A stretch of 64,000 bases of DNA from Eucalyptus grandis (GCF_016545825.1 NC_052614.1:17564559-17628558), one strand, 5' to 3'; shown: positions 10,237-23,978, counted from the first letter of the stretch. Numbers and translations: made by a program. The notes: generated from the letters alone by a model not told the origin.

Positions 10237-13217
10237 TTAGTCAACTTCCTCCATCTTGCTCCCCTCGGCCTCGGCCTCAGCCTCGGCATCCTCCAATGGA
10301 GGCATGTCTGCATCACCTTCACCCGCATCCTCATCAATGCTCAGACCCAGCTTCAACATTCTGTGGATTCTGCTGCCGAATGTGTTGGGGTCATCGAGGC
10401 TGAAGCCAGAGGTCAGTAGTGCAGTCTCAAAGAGCAACAGAACGAGGTCCTTCACCGACTTGTCGTTCTTGTCGGCATCTGCCCTCTTCCTGAGCTCGTC
10501 CATGATGGGGTTCTCCGGGTTGATTTCCATGGTCTTCTTGCTCGACATGTAACCAGCCATGCTGTTATCTCTCAATGCTTGTGCCTTCATGATCCTCTCC
10601 ATATTGGCAGTCCACCCATACTCGCCAGTAACCAGGCAGCATGGGGAGTCGACCACACGATCGGAGACCACGACTTTCTCAACCCTGTCACCCAAAACAT
10701 CCTTGATAACCTTGCACAGGTCCTCAAACTTGGCCTTCAGCTCTTCCGCCTTCTTCTTCTCATCCTCACTCTCATCGAGCTTCAAACCTTCCTTGGTCGC
10801 TGAAACAAGCTTCTTACCCTCAAATTCCTTGAGCTGGCCAACAGCATACTCATCAATGGCATCAACCATGTATAGCACCTCATAGCCCTTCTTCTTCAGC
10901 TTCTCCAAGAATGGGGAGTTCTCAACAGCCTTCTTGCTCTCACCAGTGATGTAGTAGATGTCACTCTGGCCCTCCTTCATTCTAGTCACATAGTCCTTGA
11001 GACTGGTCATCTCATCACCACTCTTGGTGGAGTGATAACGAAGCAACTCAGCTAGCTTTCCCTTGTTTGTAGAATCCTCGTGAATACCGAGCTTGAGGTT
11101 CTTCGAGAATGACTCATAGAACTTGTTGTAGTCCTCCTTGTTCTCAGCGATCTCAAAGAAGAGCTCAACACACTTCTTGACAAGATTCTTCCTGATAACC
11201 TTCAGGATCTTATTCTGTTGGAGCATTTCTCTGGAAATGTTGAGAGGGAGGTCCTCAGAGTCCACAATACCCTTCACAAAGCTAAGATACTCAGGAATGA
11301 TCTCCTCACAGTTGTCCATGATAAAGACGCGGCGAACATAGAGCTTGATGTTGTTGGGTTTCTTGCGGGTGTCGAAGAGATCAAAAGGAGCCCTCTTCGG
11401 AACAAAGAGGATTGCCTTGAATTCAAGCTGACCTTCAACTGAAAAGTGCTTCACTGCCAAATGCTCCTCCCAGTCATTGGTCAGGCTCTTGTAGAAGGCA
11501 CTATACTCTTCCTTTGTGATCTCCTCAGGCTTCCTCATCCAGATGGGCTTCTGCTTGTTCACCAGGGACCACTCATGAGAAACTTCCTTGATCTTCTTCT
11601 TTTTCTTCTCTTCCTTCTCTTTATCTTCATCAACATCCTCAACCTTTCCTTCCTCATCCTTTTTGTCTTCCTCATCATCTTCATCATCAGAAATTTCCTT
11701 CTCAGTGGTCTTCTCAACCCAGAGGGAAATAGGGTAGCTAATGAACTCAGAGTGCTTCTTGATTAGATCCTTCAGACGCCGCTCCTCAAGGTACTCGAGC
11801 TGGTCTTCTTTAAGGTAAAGAGTGATCTTGGTTCCCCTGCCAAGATTCTCACCAGAAGTGTCCCTGGTGACAGTAAAAGATCCACCGGCTTGGGATTCCC
11901 AAACATACTGCTCGTCATCATTGTGCTTAGTAGTGACAATCACCTTTTCAGCAACAAGGTAAGCAGAGTAGAAACCAACACCAAACTGCCCAATCATGCT
12001 GACATCAGCACCTGCAGCTAGTGCTTCCATGAATTCCTTGGTTCCTGATCTGGCGATGGTACCAAGATTGTTCACCAAATCTAAAGAAACAAATTCAACA
12101 GTTAGCAAACAATTATACATTAGGTAAGGGTGAAATCAGGACTATATGCCCAAAGCCAGGCACCAATTTACAGACCTGCTTTGGTCATCCCAATCCCACT
12201 ATCAATGATGGTCAGTGAGTTGCTCGCTTTGTCAGGGATAATGTGGATAAAGAGCTCTGGTTGAGCATCGAGCTTGGTCTTGTCAGTCAAGCTCTCAAAG
12301 CGAATTTTGTCAAGAGCCTGAAGAAATTTGAGTTTGTATTCAGTTCCAAGAAATAGACAGAGAAATAGATGAGCCAGGATTCCACTTATACCACATTCAG
12401 CTGGCCCCACTACAGACTTTTGAGATATAACATAAATTGAATATAATAAATCAACAGGTTTGGACGATCAGTCATCTTTACATATAATGCAGGTCAAGAC
12501 AACGTTCAGTTCAATGAATCACTACAGTCATGTTAGCAAGAGTGTCGATTGAACAAGTAAAGGAATTCTCATCAGTTACTCTTCTTCTCATATTAACACT
12601 TTTAAATAATGTTCGCACTACAAATTCTCAGTACTTACTCTTCTTCTCATATCAAAACTTCTGAATTATGTTCGGACTAAAAGCTTACCGAACCAACGAC
12701 CTAAGAGGTACCGCAATAATGAGCAGCAACAAGTTCAATAGGGCGTGTGAAGTTTTTTACATGCTACAATTACAAAACCCTAATCACATCACCGAACGAA
12801 ATTTACTGCGAATCGTATCGTAGCTTGCTACACAGTCAACGGCACATGCTCACATTCACCACCAACATCACAAAAAACCACATCCCCGCCGAAGATCTCG
12901 CGCAACACTTCAGCTGCCTAAAACGTAATCGCACGCAACAACAAAAGCTAAATCCAGAAAACGAAAGCAACCTCCATCCAGAACACAAACACAAACGACG
13001 CGATCTCTCGCAGGACTCAAAGAACAGGCAACAGGACGCGATCCGAGAAAAGGAAATGAAAAAAAAAAAGAAAAAAAAGAAATGGAAAACTCACATCCGA
13101 AGCGTTGCTGACGAGCTCGCGGAGGAAGATCTCCTTGTTGCTGTAGAAGGTGTTGATGATCAGGCTGAGGAGCTGGTTGATCTCGGCCTGGAAAGCGAAC
13201 GTCTCCGTCTCCGCCAT
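10237..13217 (-). CDS. HSP90: Cytosolic heat shock protein 90 (HSP90/HSP83)
   Basis: ATP-dependent chaperone for client kinases, receptors and immune NLRs in the cytosol. Three exons: 13095-13217 ([16 protein letters not shown]...), 12176-12317 and 10237-12080, all with GT-AG junctions, giving 702 residues, normal for plant cytosolic HSP90. The GHKL ATPase is intact: Glu34 and Asn38 (ELVSNASD), the DSGIGM loop from Asp80 and GQFGVGF at 119-125. An acidic then lysine-rich linker spans about 213-255, followed by the middle domain with the catalytic-loop motif SREMLQQN. The protein ends in MEEVD, the docking site for TPR co-chaperones, which places it in the cytosol rather than in an organelle or the ER. 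Introns are 777 and 95 bp. No defects seen. Confidence 0.97.
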
Positions 13218-13338
13218 CTCGCCGCCGCCGCCACAACCTCTCTTCGCCGGATTCTTCGCCGCCGACGGGACGCGAGGAGCAAGGGGATTCGCAGATCGGA
13301 AAGGAGGAGCGGGAGGGAGGAAGGGACTGGAGGTGCAC

Positions 13339-13346
13339 TAGGGTTT
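13339..13346 (-). promoter_or_regulatory. Telo-box (AAACCCTA) in the HSP90 leader
   Basis: On the minus strand this reads AAACCCTA, a motif frequent near the start of highly expressed plant genes. It sits about 120 bp before the HSP90 ATG and downstream of the TATA box, so probably in the 5' leader. Confidence 0.5.
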
Positions 13347-13388
13347 TTGGGATCTCGAGAGTGCGGAGGGGGGCAGTGAGAAGGGAGA

Positions 13389-13395
13389 TTATATA
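13389..13395 (-). promoter_or_regulatory. HSP90 TATA box
   Basis: TATATAA on the minus strand, about 170 bp upstream of the HSP90 start codon. This predicts transcription starting near 13360 and a leader of about 140 bp. Confidence 0.65.
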
Positions 13396-13415
13396 GTGGA
13401 GGAGCTTCGGTTAGG

Positions 13416-13430
13416 GTTCTAGATTCTTCT
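13416..13430 (-). promoter_or_regulatory. Heat-shock element (imperfect, three modules)
   Basis: On the minus strand AGAAG-AATCT-AGAAC fits the nGAAn-nTTCn-nGAAn heat-shock factor site with one mismatch in the middle module. It lies about 20 bp upstream of the TATA box, the usual placement for HSF-driven genes. This supports heat-inducible expression of this HSP90. Confidence 0.6.
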
Positions 13431-13529
13431 GTCGTGCTTTCGTCACCCCGAGTTAAGCGCGTCCAATTAAAGAGGGGGCGGGATTTTACGCTTTTGACCA
13501 CCGCACTTGCGTGTTTTCCATGTTTGGGT

Positions 13530-14816
13530 CCCTCGTGATTTTACGATTTTTAATTTAATTTTTTTTTTTTAATTTTGTCTATTAATTCTAAATCTTTTGA
13601 AAATATTTTAATTGAGTTTATCTGATCAATTTTGATATGAAATCACTAATGTAAACGTTGGATTAACATGAACCATTTCTTATATATAATTTTGAATTTT
13701 TTTTTCTATCAAGTTTAACGAAAGTTATCAATCGACTCTCATTAACCAAACTGAGTAAAAATATGTAAAAGAATCGAAAATTGCTTGAAACCAAATTCTA
13801 AAAGAAAAAGCATATAAAATATTCAAAAGAAATCAAGCATGAGCTCGCATTTAGTTCTCAATGGAATACCTATGCAAAAAGAAGGAGCCAATTTGTACAT
13901 AAAAAATTGGACCTTCATTCTAGGTGTAGAACTATCCACCTACTCACTTAAACTAAATCGATACATATATAAATATATATTTTTTAATTGTTAAGTTTTT
14001 ATTTTTCATATCAAAACCCTAGTTCTCTCTCTCTCTCTTTCTTGTCGATTATACTCTACTTTTACTTTAATTTTTACTCTCAAACTTTTGTATAGTTTTT
14101 CGGGCATATGAAAGTAAATCACATTTAAAACTAAATCATTATCACTCTAGCCTCTTTGAAAATATAGAAATTTGAACCTTCCACCTCATTCTTCTCACAT
14201 GAGAAGGGTGGCTATTACGACAAACTCCACTGGTTTCTCTTTGTCTCTTGCTTTACTCATCTTGCGGCCTCACCTCCCTCTCTCATTGTTGCCCTTAATT
14301 GCCTTTGACCTTGTCTCTCCCTCTATCACACTCGATCTTGGTCATCTCCGACCTCGTTGCTTGCTCTCGAGTCTTATATCTCTTTCAAAATGGGGACATT
14401 TTTTATTGGTTCCATAGACTCATTCAAAGAACGGACTAGATCAATTCAATGGACTTATCCGAAAACTGAGCCTCTAGTCCAGTCTTTGATTCCTTGTTCT
14501 TATTTTTTGAAATCAGTCCTTGGTGGGAAATTACTAATTCTAGGGTGGGAATTGCCCATCCAAGAATCGATTACCTCTAAAGTTGAGGATGGCTGACCCT
14601 CGCCGGGATTGGAATGAAAAAAAAAGGATAATAAATAAAAAAAAGTATAAAAATTTAGTAATTTTTATAAAGATCATGTCATGTAGGATGGTCTGATTCA
14701 CATTGGTAATTTTAGACTAAAATTTATCAGATTGACTCAATTGGTAAATAATTAAAAATTAAAATTAAAATAATAAATATTTAATATGTTTTGATTTTTT
14801 TCAAACAATTTTCTGT
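13530..14816. mobile_element. Degraded inverted-repeat element upstream of HSP90
   Basis: The left part (13560-13680, with ATTGAGTTTATCTGATCAAT) and the right part (14660-14816, with ATTTATCAGATTGACTCAAT) are imperfect inverted repeats. The right terminus resembles that of the 7861-8813 element (AATTTTC-type end). The left terminus is unclear, as is any target duplication. The interior has no recognisable gene; 14172-14417 is open on the plus strand but low-complexity Leu/Ser. Confidence 0.35.
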
Positions 14817-17344
14817 ATAAACTAAAGCTAGCTGTATAAGAAGTGCAAAATTGATGAGTTGTGGAGCCATCGAATCCACGAACCTTTATACTCTAAATGA
14901 TCAATAGCCTTATAGTTTCTGAAATGTTTTAATATACATGTTTGTTTTCTCGAAAGAGAGGGAATACATAGGAGAGCAAATGGTCTCCCACCCAGGCTGA
15001 TTTTCCCATCTATTTTCTCTTTAAACCTTTTAATGACTTGCTCAGATTCAGAAATGTTTTCATATATATATTCAATAAGGGCAAAGAAAAAAAACCCCTT
15101 CCATGATAAATATTAGGCTATAACGCCATAATAGGTACAAACTGCAGAGTATACGACAAAATACGCTTAAAAGTTATTTAATCCGCATAATGTCCATACC
15201 TTACATTACACATTGAAAATTTTCACTTTCTCATCAATTAGTCATGAAAATTTTCTAAACCAAACTTTATGCCGATCTAGGAATTCGAAATCTGTATTTT
15301 TCTGCCCATAAATGACTCATTCAACTTGCAATTTTTTTTTTTTATGGATAACATAATTCTTTAATGTAGAAATTCAAAATAGAGATCTTTGATCTTTATG
15401 ATTTTTTACAATAAAAAAGATAAAGGCATATCTTTATCCATAGCAAAATCTTGAAAATATTTGTTGTGGAAAATTGCAAAAATGATAAAATTTGATTTCT
15501 CTCTCTTAACCCATACTTTTCCCTAATATATTTTATTTGATGGAAGATAAAATACAACGTTTATTCATTGCTTGCCATGGATGGAGAGAAAACCGGATTC
15601 TATATATATAGGCTATCAATAGATGCCTTCCATTAAAATTCATTTTTACTTATTTTGTGTCGCACCTTTTTAGAAGAACGGTAATTTCTTAATATAATTG
15701 TTCATTTTTATTCTTTTCATAGGACTTGCAACATTTCATAGTCAATACATTTTAGCATTTAGATACTTATTAAACCATCAATTAATAACATCATACCATA
15801 ATTATTAAGTTATGTTTGTTGAATAATTTAACTTGAGATACCTTACCAAAAAAAAATTTAACTTGAGATATTATTGTAGAATGGGCAAGTGGGGTGGAAA
15901 AATTCGCACATCCGCCGGGGTTGTTACGAGTTACACAAGTATGGCCCCCACGGTCAAATCGGACGGGGACAGGGCATCTCTGATAATGACAAGACTCGCC
16001 CCACCCTATTATCAATGCTAGAATTATTGAGTTACCCATTCATGTCGCAATGAAATGAGTTGACACAAACGAAAAAAGCTAATTTTCTCTACAAAATGTG
16101 CCCTTTATTCCCATAATCTTTATGTATACCTATACTTCATCTACTATTCTTTTTCAAATGATGCTGCAGCCGGTTATTAGGTGTTAAATACGATTAACTT
16201 GTTAAAATACACACTAACAGTCCATCACTTATCTCTATTATACTTATCTAGCATTCCTAAGAGGCGTTCTCACATGCCCATCGTGTCAGTTTTAACCTCT
16301 TTCGGATCTGTACAACAAGAGAGCAATACTCTTGACTATACGTAGCAAATCAAGAATCTACTATGATAGACTGGATCATGGGTTGAGCGATGTGACAGCC
16401 TGCCTAGAAAATGATCAGACTTATTCATAAATTTAGGATCTCTTGAGCGAGCTTGGTCCTTTCTTTAGGCCCAATCGATGTTCAGGCCGTGCCTAGGCAT
16501 AAGGCTTGGGCCCTGGCCCGGACTGCCCACACAGGTTTTAGTTTAAGTAGGGTTTGTGCGGTTGCTGTTATGTTAAAATATTAGTATATAATATACTTTT
16601 CATTACTTGAAAGCCCTGTATCATTACTTCAAAAGAACAGAAATTCTTTTCTAGTAGCACCATCATTACGGATTACTTCATGCGAATGGCATTGAGTAGC
16701 GCCATCATTACTTGAAAAGAAGCATAATTAAGCGGCGATTACAAGTTGTTTGCCTAGAAACAATCTTTTGGTGCTCAGCAGCTCTGCTGTAGTAGCTTTT
16801 TTATGTTTAAAGAGAGCTTTTGAATTTGATAATTTCTTTCCAAACAAACAATTTCATGATGCAATGCCACTCATCACCGCATCACATAGTACCAAACTTA
16901 CAAATGGTGGCACGGCCAACGTGTTAGAAATCTTAAAGGTCGAGGCAATCTATTAGTGTTTATTTAATTACTACATGGCAAAATTACAATTTCATATATA
17001 TTATAATTAAAATTTTATTCATTTGGGACATTTGTCAAGTATGTTTAATAAGGAAACTTTATACTTAAATGCAGTGATTATACTTCACTTGAGGGAGATG
17101 GTACATTGAAAATTATAAGATATTCTCAAATAAGTATATAAGAAATAATCCAAGATACTTGTTAACAATAACGGGTGGCGAATTCTCGTTGCGCATGGAG
17201 GAGGGAGAGGGAGAGAGAAAGAGAGACTTACAATGTACAGTAACTTAATCCATGCGATTGAAATTTCATGAAATACAAGCAGGTCCACATAAATTGTACA
17301 AAAACGAATGAGGGTAAGGTGACTACCACCAACATCACTAGTTA
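14817..17344. other. Intergenic, no recognised feature
   Basis: AT-rich DNA with only short open frames and no similarity I recognise. A short duplication of TTTAACTTGAGATA occurs at about 15828 and 15858. Confidence 0.6.
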
Positions 17345-18390
17345 AAAAAGGATGCCAATTTGCGACGGTCCCCATTTGGCAAGACTGCCCAAAGAGGAAC
17401 AAGCTCACAACATTACTTGCTATAGGAGAGGAGGAACCCAAGCAAGAGAAAAGAGAATTGTAGCTTGAAACTATAAAGAACTTTGCAAAGATTCAAGTCT
17501 GCTCAAGAAGCCTCCATGTATAAGTTTGTCTTTCATGGAAGCCAAGGTTAGTAACACAAAGCTCCATGTCTTGGTGGAAATGATTGTGCCAGACATGTTC
17601 TTGTTGAGCGAAGTAGTGAAGAGTTTGGGACTTTGAGTGAAATCAACCGGACATCAATTCAAGGCACTCAATTCGGATGACGTATTGGCCATTGGCATTG
17701 CTCGTAACTTGAAACTACACATTGATGATTGGAAGTGCAAATTCCCTTTTGAGGTATTTTAGCTTCATGAAGATGATCTTATTTTGAGTTTGGAATTATT
17801 TAATAGCGTGAATGTTATGATCAACACAAGAACAAAGTCAATCATTATCACCAACCCAAAATGCCCATTTGATTGATGCTACCAATGATCTTTGGGTTGA
17901 CGGAGACCACCGGTATCTACATGATTTGACTTGTGGAAAGAATGAGAGTTGGGGAACTCAACGATAATTTGAGAGTAAAGCCACAACCTTTGGAGAAACC
18001 AAAGGAGGAGTTGAGGCAACCTACGTCAACTCAAAGATATTAATTCATGTGCTTTTTTTGGGAGTGGAGAGCTTGTCAAGCAACATGTAAATGGTCATAT
18101 CAAAGGAGTTGATTGAGGAACAAGTGGGATTCAAGACCTGTGTAGCCAACAAGTCAAGAGGAGAAAGACTAAGTGGTATCAGATACATAAGAATTGCCAA
18201 TGTTCGAAGAAACCAACAATTCAAGCAAAAGATACTAACTTGAGAGCATGGAGGATGTCACTTGATTAGGTGAAGAAGAATGTCACAATCTCAAGGTTCT
18301 GAACGCTTGATATCGAGAAATGACCCTATGAATGGGATAAGCCTTAAACTACTAAAAGTTGAGGGTTTCTTGATAATGTATATTTGTATT
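17345..18390 (+). pseudogene. Ty3/gypsy gag-protease remnant
   Basis: Around 17349-17400 a gag zinc knuckle of type CX2CX4HX4C can be followed (CDGPHLAR then DCPKRNKL), but the two halves lie in different frames. About 17511-17880 follows the pattern of a gypsy retropepsin-like domain (KSLGL, FKALNSDD, VARNLKLHIDDWKCKF-like, then a DDLILSLELF stretch) interrupted by stops, and the catalytic Asp-Thr-Gly is not recognisable. The 17900-18380 stretch may continue the same element. It is clearly dead. A copia element is inserted at 18391, so decay of this remnant began before or around that insertion. Confidence 0.5.
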
Positions 18391-18522
18391 TATGAAGAGA
18401 TAATTGTTTTCTAATAATCAAAATAAAAATAGGGTTACAAATATAGATATGCTCATATGTGCTTAACCCTACTCATAACTAAGTTACTATTTTACCCTTA
18501 TTACTCACAATATTTCTCAACA
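18391..18522 (-). repeat. 3' LTR of the 18.4-24.1 kb copia element
   Basis: Read on the minus strand it starts TGTTGAGAAATATTG and ends TTCATA (expected CA; one base has mutated). Pairs with 23991-24121. Confidence 0.9.
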
Positions 18523-18531
18523 CTCCCCCTC
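18523..18531 (-). other. Polypurine tract
   Basis: GAGGGGGAG on the minus strand, immediately upstream of the 3' LTR; the primer for plus-strand DNA synthesis. Confidence 0.8.
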
Positions 18532-18761
18532 AAGTTGGGATATAGATATCAAAAAATCCCAACTTGTTACATAAGACGCTCACTCAATTCCCCCGTAGAG
18601 ATTTCGTAAAAATGTCTGCGAGTTGATCCTCCGACTTTGTGTGTTGAAGAATAACGTCACATTTCTGAACATTTTCTCGCACAAAATAACAATCAACCTC
18701 AATATGCTTAGTTCACTTGTGGAAGACTAGATTAGAGGCAATATGAATAGCAGATTGATTA

Positions 18762-21700
18762 TCATAATACAACACTGATGGATTTTATGGTGGCATTCCA
18801 ATTTCTAATAGTAACATTCTCAACCATAGCACGATATTTAGCTTTAGCGCTTGGTAGGGAAACTAAATGTTGTTTCTTGCTTTTCCATGCAACTAAATTA
18901 CCCCCAAGAAACACACAATAGCCTGAAGTAGATCTCCTATCCACAGGACATTCAGCCAAGTCGGCATTAGAAAAGCCTGCAATGTTTAGATGGCCATAAT
19001 TCTTGAACTCTAGTCCTTTACTTGGCGCTCCCTTCAAATATTTGACAATTCAAAGTACAACATCCCAATGAGTGGTACGAGGAGAAGTCATGAATTGACT
19101 TACTACACTAATCGCGGAGGATATATAAGGTCTTGTAATAGTAAGATAGTTTAACTTAGTTTAACTTACCAACTAATCTTCAATACTTTGCTGGATCATG
19201 TAGTAATTCTCCATATTCTGCATCAAGTTTCATATTAGGATCCATAGGGGTATCGATTGGTTTTACTCCAAGAAATCCAACCTCGCCAAGGATGTCCAAT
19301 ACATACTTTCATTGTGATAAAATACTTCAATACCAAGAAAGTATTGAAGACGTCCCAGATCTTTAGTACTAAATTCTTTATGCAGAAATTGCTTAATTTT
19401 TTAATACCACTTGAATCGCTGCTAGTAATGATGATATCATCCATATATACAACTAGAAGGATACAACCAGTTGAAGACACAAAGCTGAAAATTGAATGAT
19501 CTACCTACACCGCTTTAATCCAAATTTGATAACTGCATCACTAAATCTACCAAACCAAGCACGAAGAGATTGTTTAAATCCATACAAAGCTTTATGTAAA
19601 TGACATACCACATTCTCCCCTTGAGCAATAAACCTAGGTGGTTGCTCTATGTAGACCTCCTTAGCCAGATCACCATGTAAAAAGGAATTTTTCACATCCA
19701 ATTGATGAAAGATCTAGCCAAATTGCATAGCCAATGAAATAAAGACATGGATAGAGGGAATTTTGGCCACAAGAGAGAATGTGTCATTATAGTCGAGATC
19801 ATAAGTTTGAGTATACCTCTTCGCAACTAATCGTGCCTTCAATCGATCAAGAGTACTATCCAAGTGAACTTTAATAGTAAAAACCCAACGATAACCAACA
19901 GGTTGCTATCATTAGGTAAGGAAGTAAGCTGCCAAGTTTTGTTTTGAATTAGTGCCTGCATTTCATCTCTCATGGCACAATGCCAACCCGGATGAGCAAG
20001 AGCTTCGGCAACACTACTAAGCACAAAAACCGAAGACAACGACAAGACAAAGGCAGAGAGGTAGGAGATAAACGATCATAGGACAAAAAATTTAAAATAG
20101 GATGATGCATACTAACATAATCAGAAAGATCGGAATAATGATCAATAGGACGACCAACACAAGAACGTGTACCTTTTTGAGAAGCAATGGGCTGATCAAG
20201 ATCAGAGGTTGGCATTGCAACTGATGGGGGAACAAATGAATTAGGTGTTGATGAAGACTGTACTGTCATAGTTGGAATTGTACTTCATTGATGATAGGTG
20301 CACTTAGCAAATTGAAATTTTCTAAAGGCAGCTGGAGAGATGGAAGGCAGTGGAAGCATTGATAGTACACAATCATCACTATCACCATGTGTTTGCGGAA
20401 CATTCTGAGAAGAAAAATATCATTGATCTTCAAAGAATGTCATATCTGTAGACACGAACATACGACGACAAGTAGGACTGTAACATTTGTAATCCCTTCT
20501 AAGTTTGAGAGTATTCCACGAAGACACATTTTTCATCTTGAGAATCCAGTTTATCAAGACCTGGAGTAAGATTATGTACAAAACAAACACACCCAAAGAC
20601 TTGAAGAGGTAAAGAAAAGAGAGAACGATTTGGATGTAAAATTGAGAATGATGTCTTCCCTTGAAGAATAGAAGTTGGAAGCCTATTAATTAAATAACAC
20701 GCCGTAAGAACATCATGGCCCCAAAAATGTTTAGGTAGATGCATATGAAACAAGAGGCAACGGGCGACATCAAGAAGATGGCGATTTTTACGTTCAGCTA
20801 CGCCATTTTGTTGTAGAGTGTATGAGCAGGACGTCTGATGAATAATACCATGAGATTCTAGAAAGGGCTAGAAACCAGAAGTTGTAGAAAGGTATTCTTT
20901 TCCATTATCTGATCGTAAATGTTTGACAGAGATATTATATTGATTCAACACTTCGAAATAGAACAATTGAAAACAACGAAAAATCTATGTACGATCTTTT
21001 ATTAAGAACAATCAAGTCATTCGGGAAAAATCATCCACAAATGTAACAAAATATTTGAATCCAGAGACATCAGACACACGGCATGGATCCCATACATCCG
21101 AGTGAACCAACTCAAATAGAATAAACACACGACTTTGAATATGGGAAGGAAAAGAAGCTCTATGATGTTTACCAAACTGACAAGTTTCACACTGAAAGGA
21201 ATTCATAGACTTAGACTCAAGCAATAGACGTCAAAGTAGGTTTGGTGGTGGATGACCAGCACGACAATGCATTCGATATACATAAGTGGATGTTTGTTTC
21301 ACAGCTACGACAACTAACACCTTCTTATCAAGATAGTACAGGCCATTTGATTCATGTCCCCCACCGATCATCTGTCCAGTTCTCATATCTTGAACAACAC
21401 AACGGGATGGGGAAAAGGTCACAGAATAATTTAGTTCTTTAGTCAACGAGTTAGCAGAAATCAAATTAGAAGGAGATTTTGATAGGTGAATGACAGATGA
21501 CAATAAAAGAGAGGGACTCAAATGAGCAACTCCCATACTAGTAACTTGAGACCGTGAACCATTTGCTAATGTAACTGAATTTGATAATGAAGGAAATGTA
21601 GAGTGAAAAGAAGACAGTAGATTAGAGTTACCAGTCATGTGATTGGTAGCTCCAGAGTCTATAACCCAAGAATCAGGCGATGTAGACAACAAACATGATG

Positions 21701-22348
21701 AACTACCTTTAAAGCTTTGTGCCAGAGTTGCAATATGAGCTGAAGATCCTGTCACTTGTTGGGAGAGAACCAATGTATCATACTCAACACGTGTTAATGT
21801 AACCAAATCGCTTGTCTTCAAAACTTGAGTTGAACTTGGTGGAGCATTGAGGGAGGACCAAGAGAATCCTCAACCTCTGCATATGCAGCAAGAGGGGGTT
21901 TGAGCTTTGGGTGAAGTGTATAGCAATAAGCTTCTGTATGTCCAGCTCTTTGGCAATGATGGTAATAGTGGGAACCACGACTATTTCCAAAATTAATAGT
22001 ACCACGAGTCCCAACTCCCCCTTCACGGCCTCCACGACTTCCGTTGCGAACAACACCACGTCCACAACCTCGATAACCACGACCTCGACCTCCACATCCA
22101 CTAGAACCTAGGAAAAGCATAGCACTAATCTCCACTGTTGGCGTGGAAGAACTCTTCTCAGGAATTGTAGAATGAAGAGCCTGGGAGAAGACTTCATCTA
22201 CTGTAGGAAGAGAACTCTGAGATGTAATATGTTGATAAAGAGATGAATATTCAGGCCTCAATGACTTGAGATATAATATTACCCTCAAATCCTCTTGGCA
22301 TTTAGCCAAAACATTTGGATTGTTCGAGGCAAGAAGATAAGTATCCAA
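18762..22348 (-). pseudogene. Copia gag-pol polyprotein, broken
   Basis: Pieces in order: gag with a Gly/Arg-rich stretch and zinc-knuckle remnant (21818-22348; the first Cys is replaced, QRAGHTEAYC remains); aspartic protease with intact DSGATNHM and the GAG-pre-integrase domain (21231-21821); integrase with HSDVWDP (21012-21224) and its later part (20499-20753); a linker (19970-20269); reverse transcriptase start (19839-20045, with the WHCAMRDEMQAL block), MDVKNSFLHGDL (19501-19701) and the catalytic YMDD (19235-19480); RNase H (18762-19037, with STSGYCVFLGG). Frame changes and stops separate the pieces, so no functional protein can be made. More gag sequence probably continues upstream to about 22.8 kb. 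Confidence 0.9.
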
Positions 22349-23978
22349 TCGTTGGAAGAGAGTGGTGAACCGAGCATAATGATCAGATAAAGATTAATCT
22401 CCATGTTGAATATCAAATAACTTTTCCTACATGTCACATACTCGCATCATATTATTTTGCCTCGAATAGAGTAATGCACACTTATCCCAAACTGCTTTAG
22501 CGGAGTCACATTGAATAAAGTGAGGACTGACCTTAGGGTCCATGCTATGCCACAATAGGGTTTGAATCATCGCATCTCCTGCAATCCAATTGGTAGCTTT
22601 ACTCTTGCTAGGCAGTATGGTCTATCTAACTTGACAGATGTTAATTGAAATTGACCAAAAGGAGATCCGAAAGTTGATCCATTGGTCACCATTAATGAAT
22701 AATGATTGAACCCAAGAAATGAACTTCACAGTTGCCAATACTTAATTCCAATAATTCAATCAAATACAAAAAAATAAAAAAAATCTGAATAGAGAGGCCT
22801 CAATTGAATCACCATATGAATCACCAAAGCACTGGTATACTTATTCTTAATATTTCCATTGATTCAATGCAACATCACTTTCAAGTACAAAACAACAACT
22901 CTATCCTCTGTAATAGCCATAGAATCTATCCTCAATAATGGCTACTTCTAAAATTTTGTATAGTACAAATAATAAAGTGGGTTACCGTCCATCTCCAGAA
23001 AGTATCCCATTATTCGCCGTTTCTAGAAGCCTTTCCAGCACCCCACAGCCAGCACCAAAGTTGGAAGAACCACTTTAACATTAATAATTAAGCGACAAAG
23101 TTGTCCATTGACTCACCACTGTTCAAGTTCCAAGCTTTTCTTCCTCCACTGCAAATTGACACGGTAGAGATCCTGATCAAAGCTAGACGAACTAATCTTG
23201 GGGGATTTGGACTTCTTAAGGGCTACGCCGAAGGTCGAACCCTGCTGTCGACGCCAGATGGCTGCCTTGAATCTTCCCCACCTTGAAGTAAATTTAATTG
23301 GGATTCCTTCTCAAAAAAAAAAAAAAAATTCACAAGCAAGACCCAAGGAAGTGTAAAGTAGAATCTCAACACCCGTTCACAAACATAGGAAATGAAGAAC
23401 CGTCAATGTTGAGCAGGGTCTCATAAGTCGCAACAAAATTCAAAGGTGGATGTGCTGAAAGACCTAAAGACCGAGCATGCTCTCCTTAGCATCGCCAAGA
23501 TCACTCCTAATCATAAGATTTTTAGGGTTTTCAAGTCCCATCTTGGTCCAACGTCGCCAAATCTGAGCTGCGAATGGGTTACATAGAGTTAGATCTGTTT
23601 GTCAAGGCTGAGCGACAACAACCATAATGCAGGTCGATGCGTTCCCAAGACGTGACTCGAACGATGATAGATGGGGTTAGCGTCATGGGTCACAACACGC
23701 AAGATTCGAACAATTACAACTAGGGCTACTATCTCTGAAGCGCAGTACCAGAAGGAGAGAGGACGATTGCCAGAACATGGATCGAGAAGCGTCAGTCAAG
23801 GAGTTCATGGGTTGCCTGCTGGAGACATGACCTTTTCCGATGACGGATCAGTGTCATCGGCCAGAGGCACGGCCTTTTCCGATGACAGAATAGTGGTCTC
23901 CAGTAATCTGGCTACTAGGGTTTTTTATTTTTTTTTTTTAAGTGCAGCTCTAGGGTTTTTTATTTTTTTTTAAGTGCA

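Noticed and set aside
10256..13379. Several plus-strand open frames of 60-210 codons opposite HSP90
   Set aside because: They are the antisense of conserved HSP90 codons and of its GC-rich leader, not genes.
23671..23973. 100-codon plus-strand frame inside the copia element
   Set aside because: Lies in the untranslated leader of the minus-strand element, no match to retroelement proteins.
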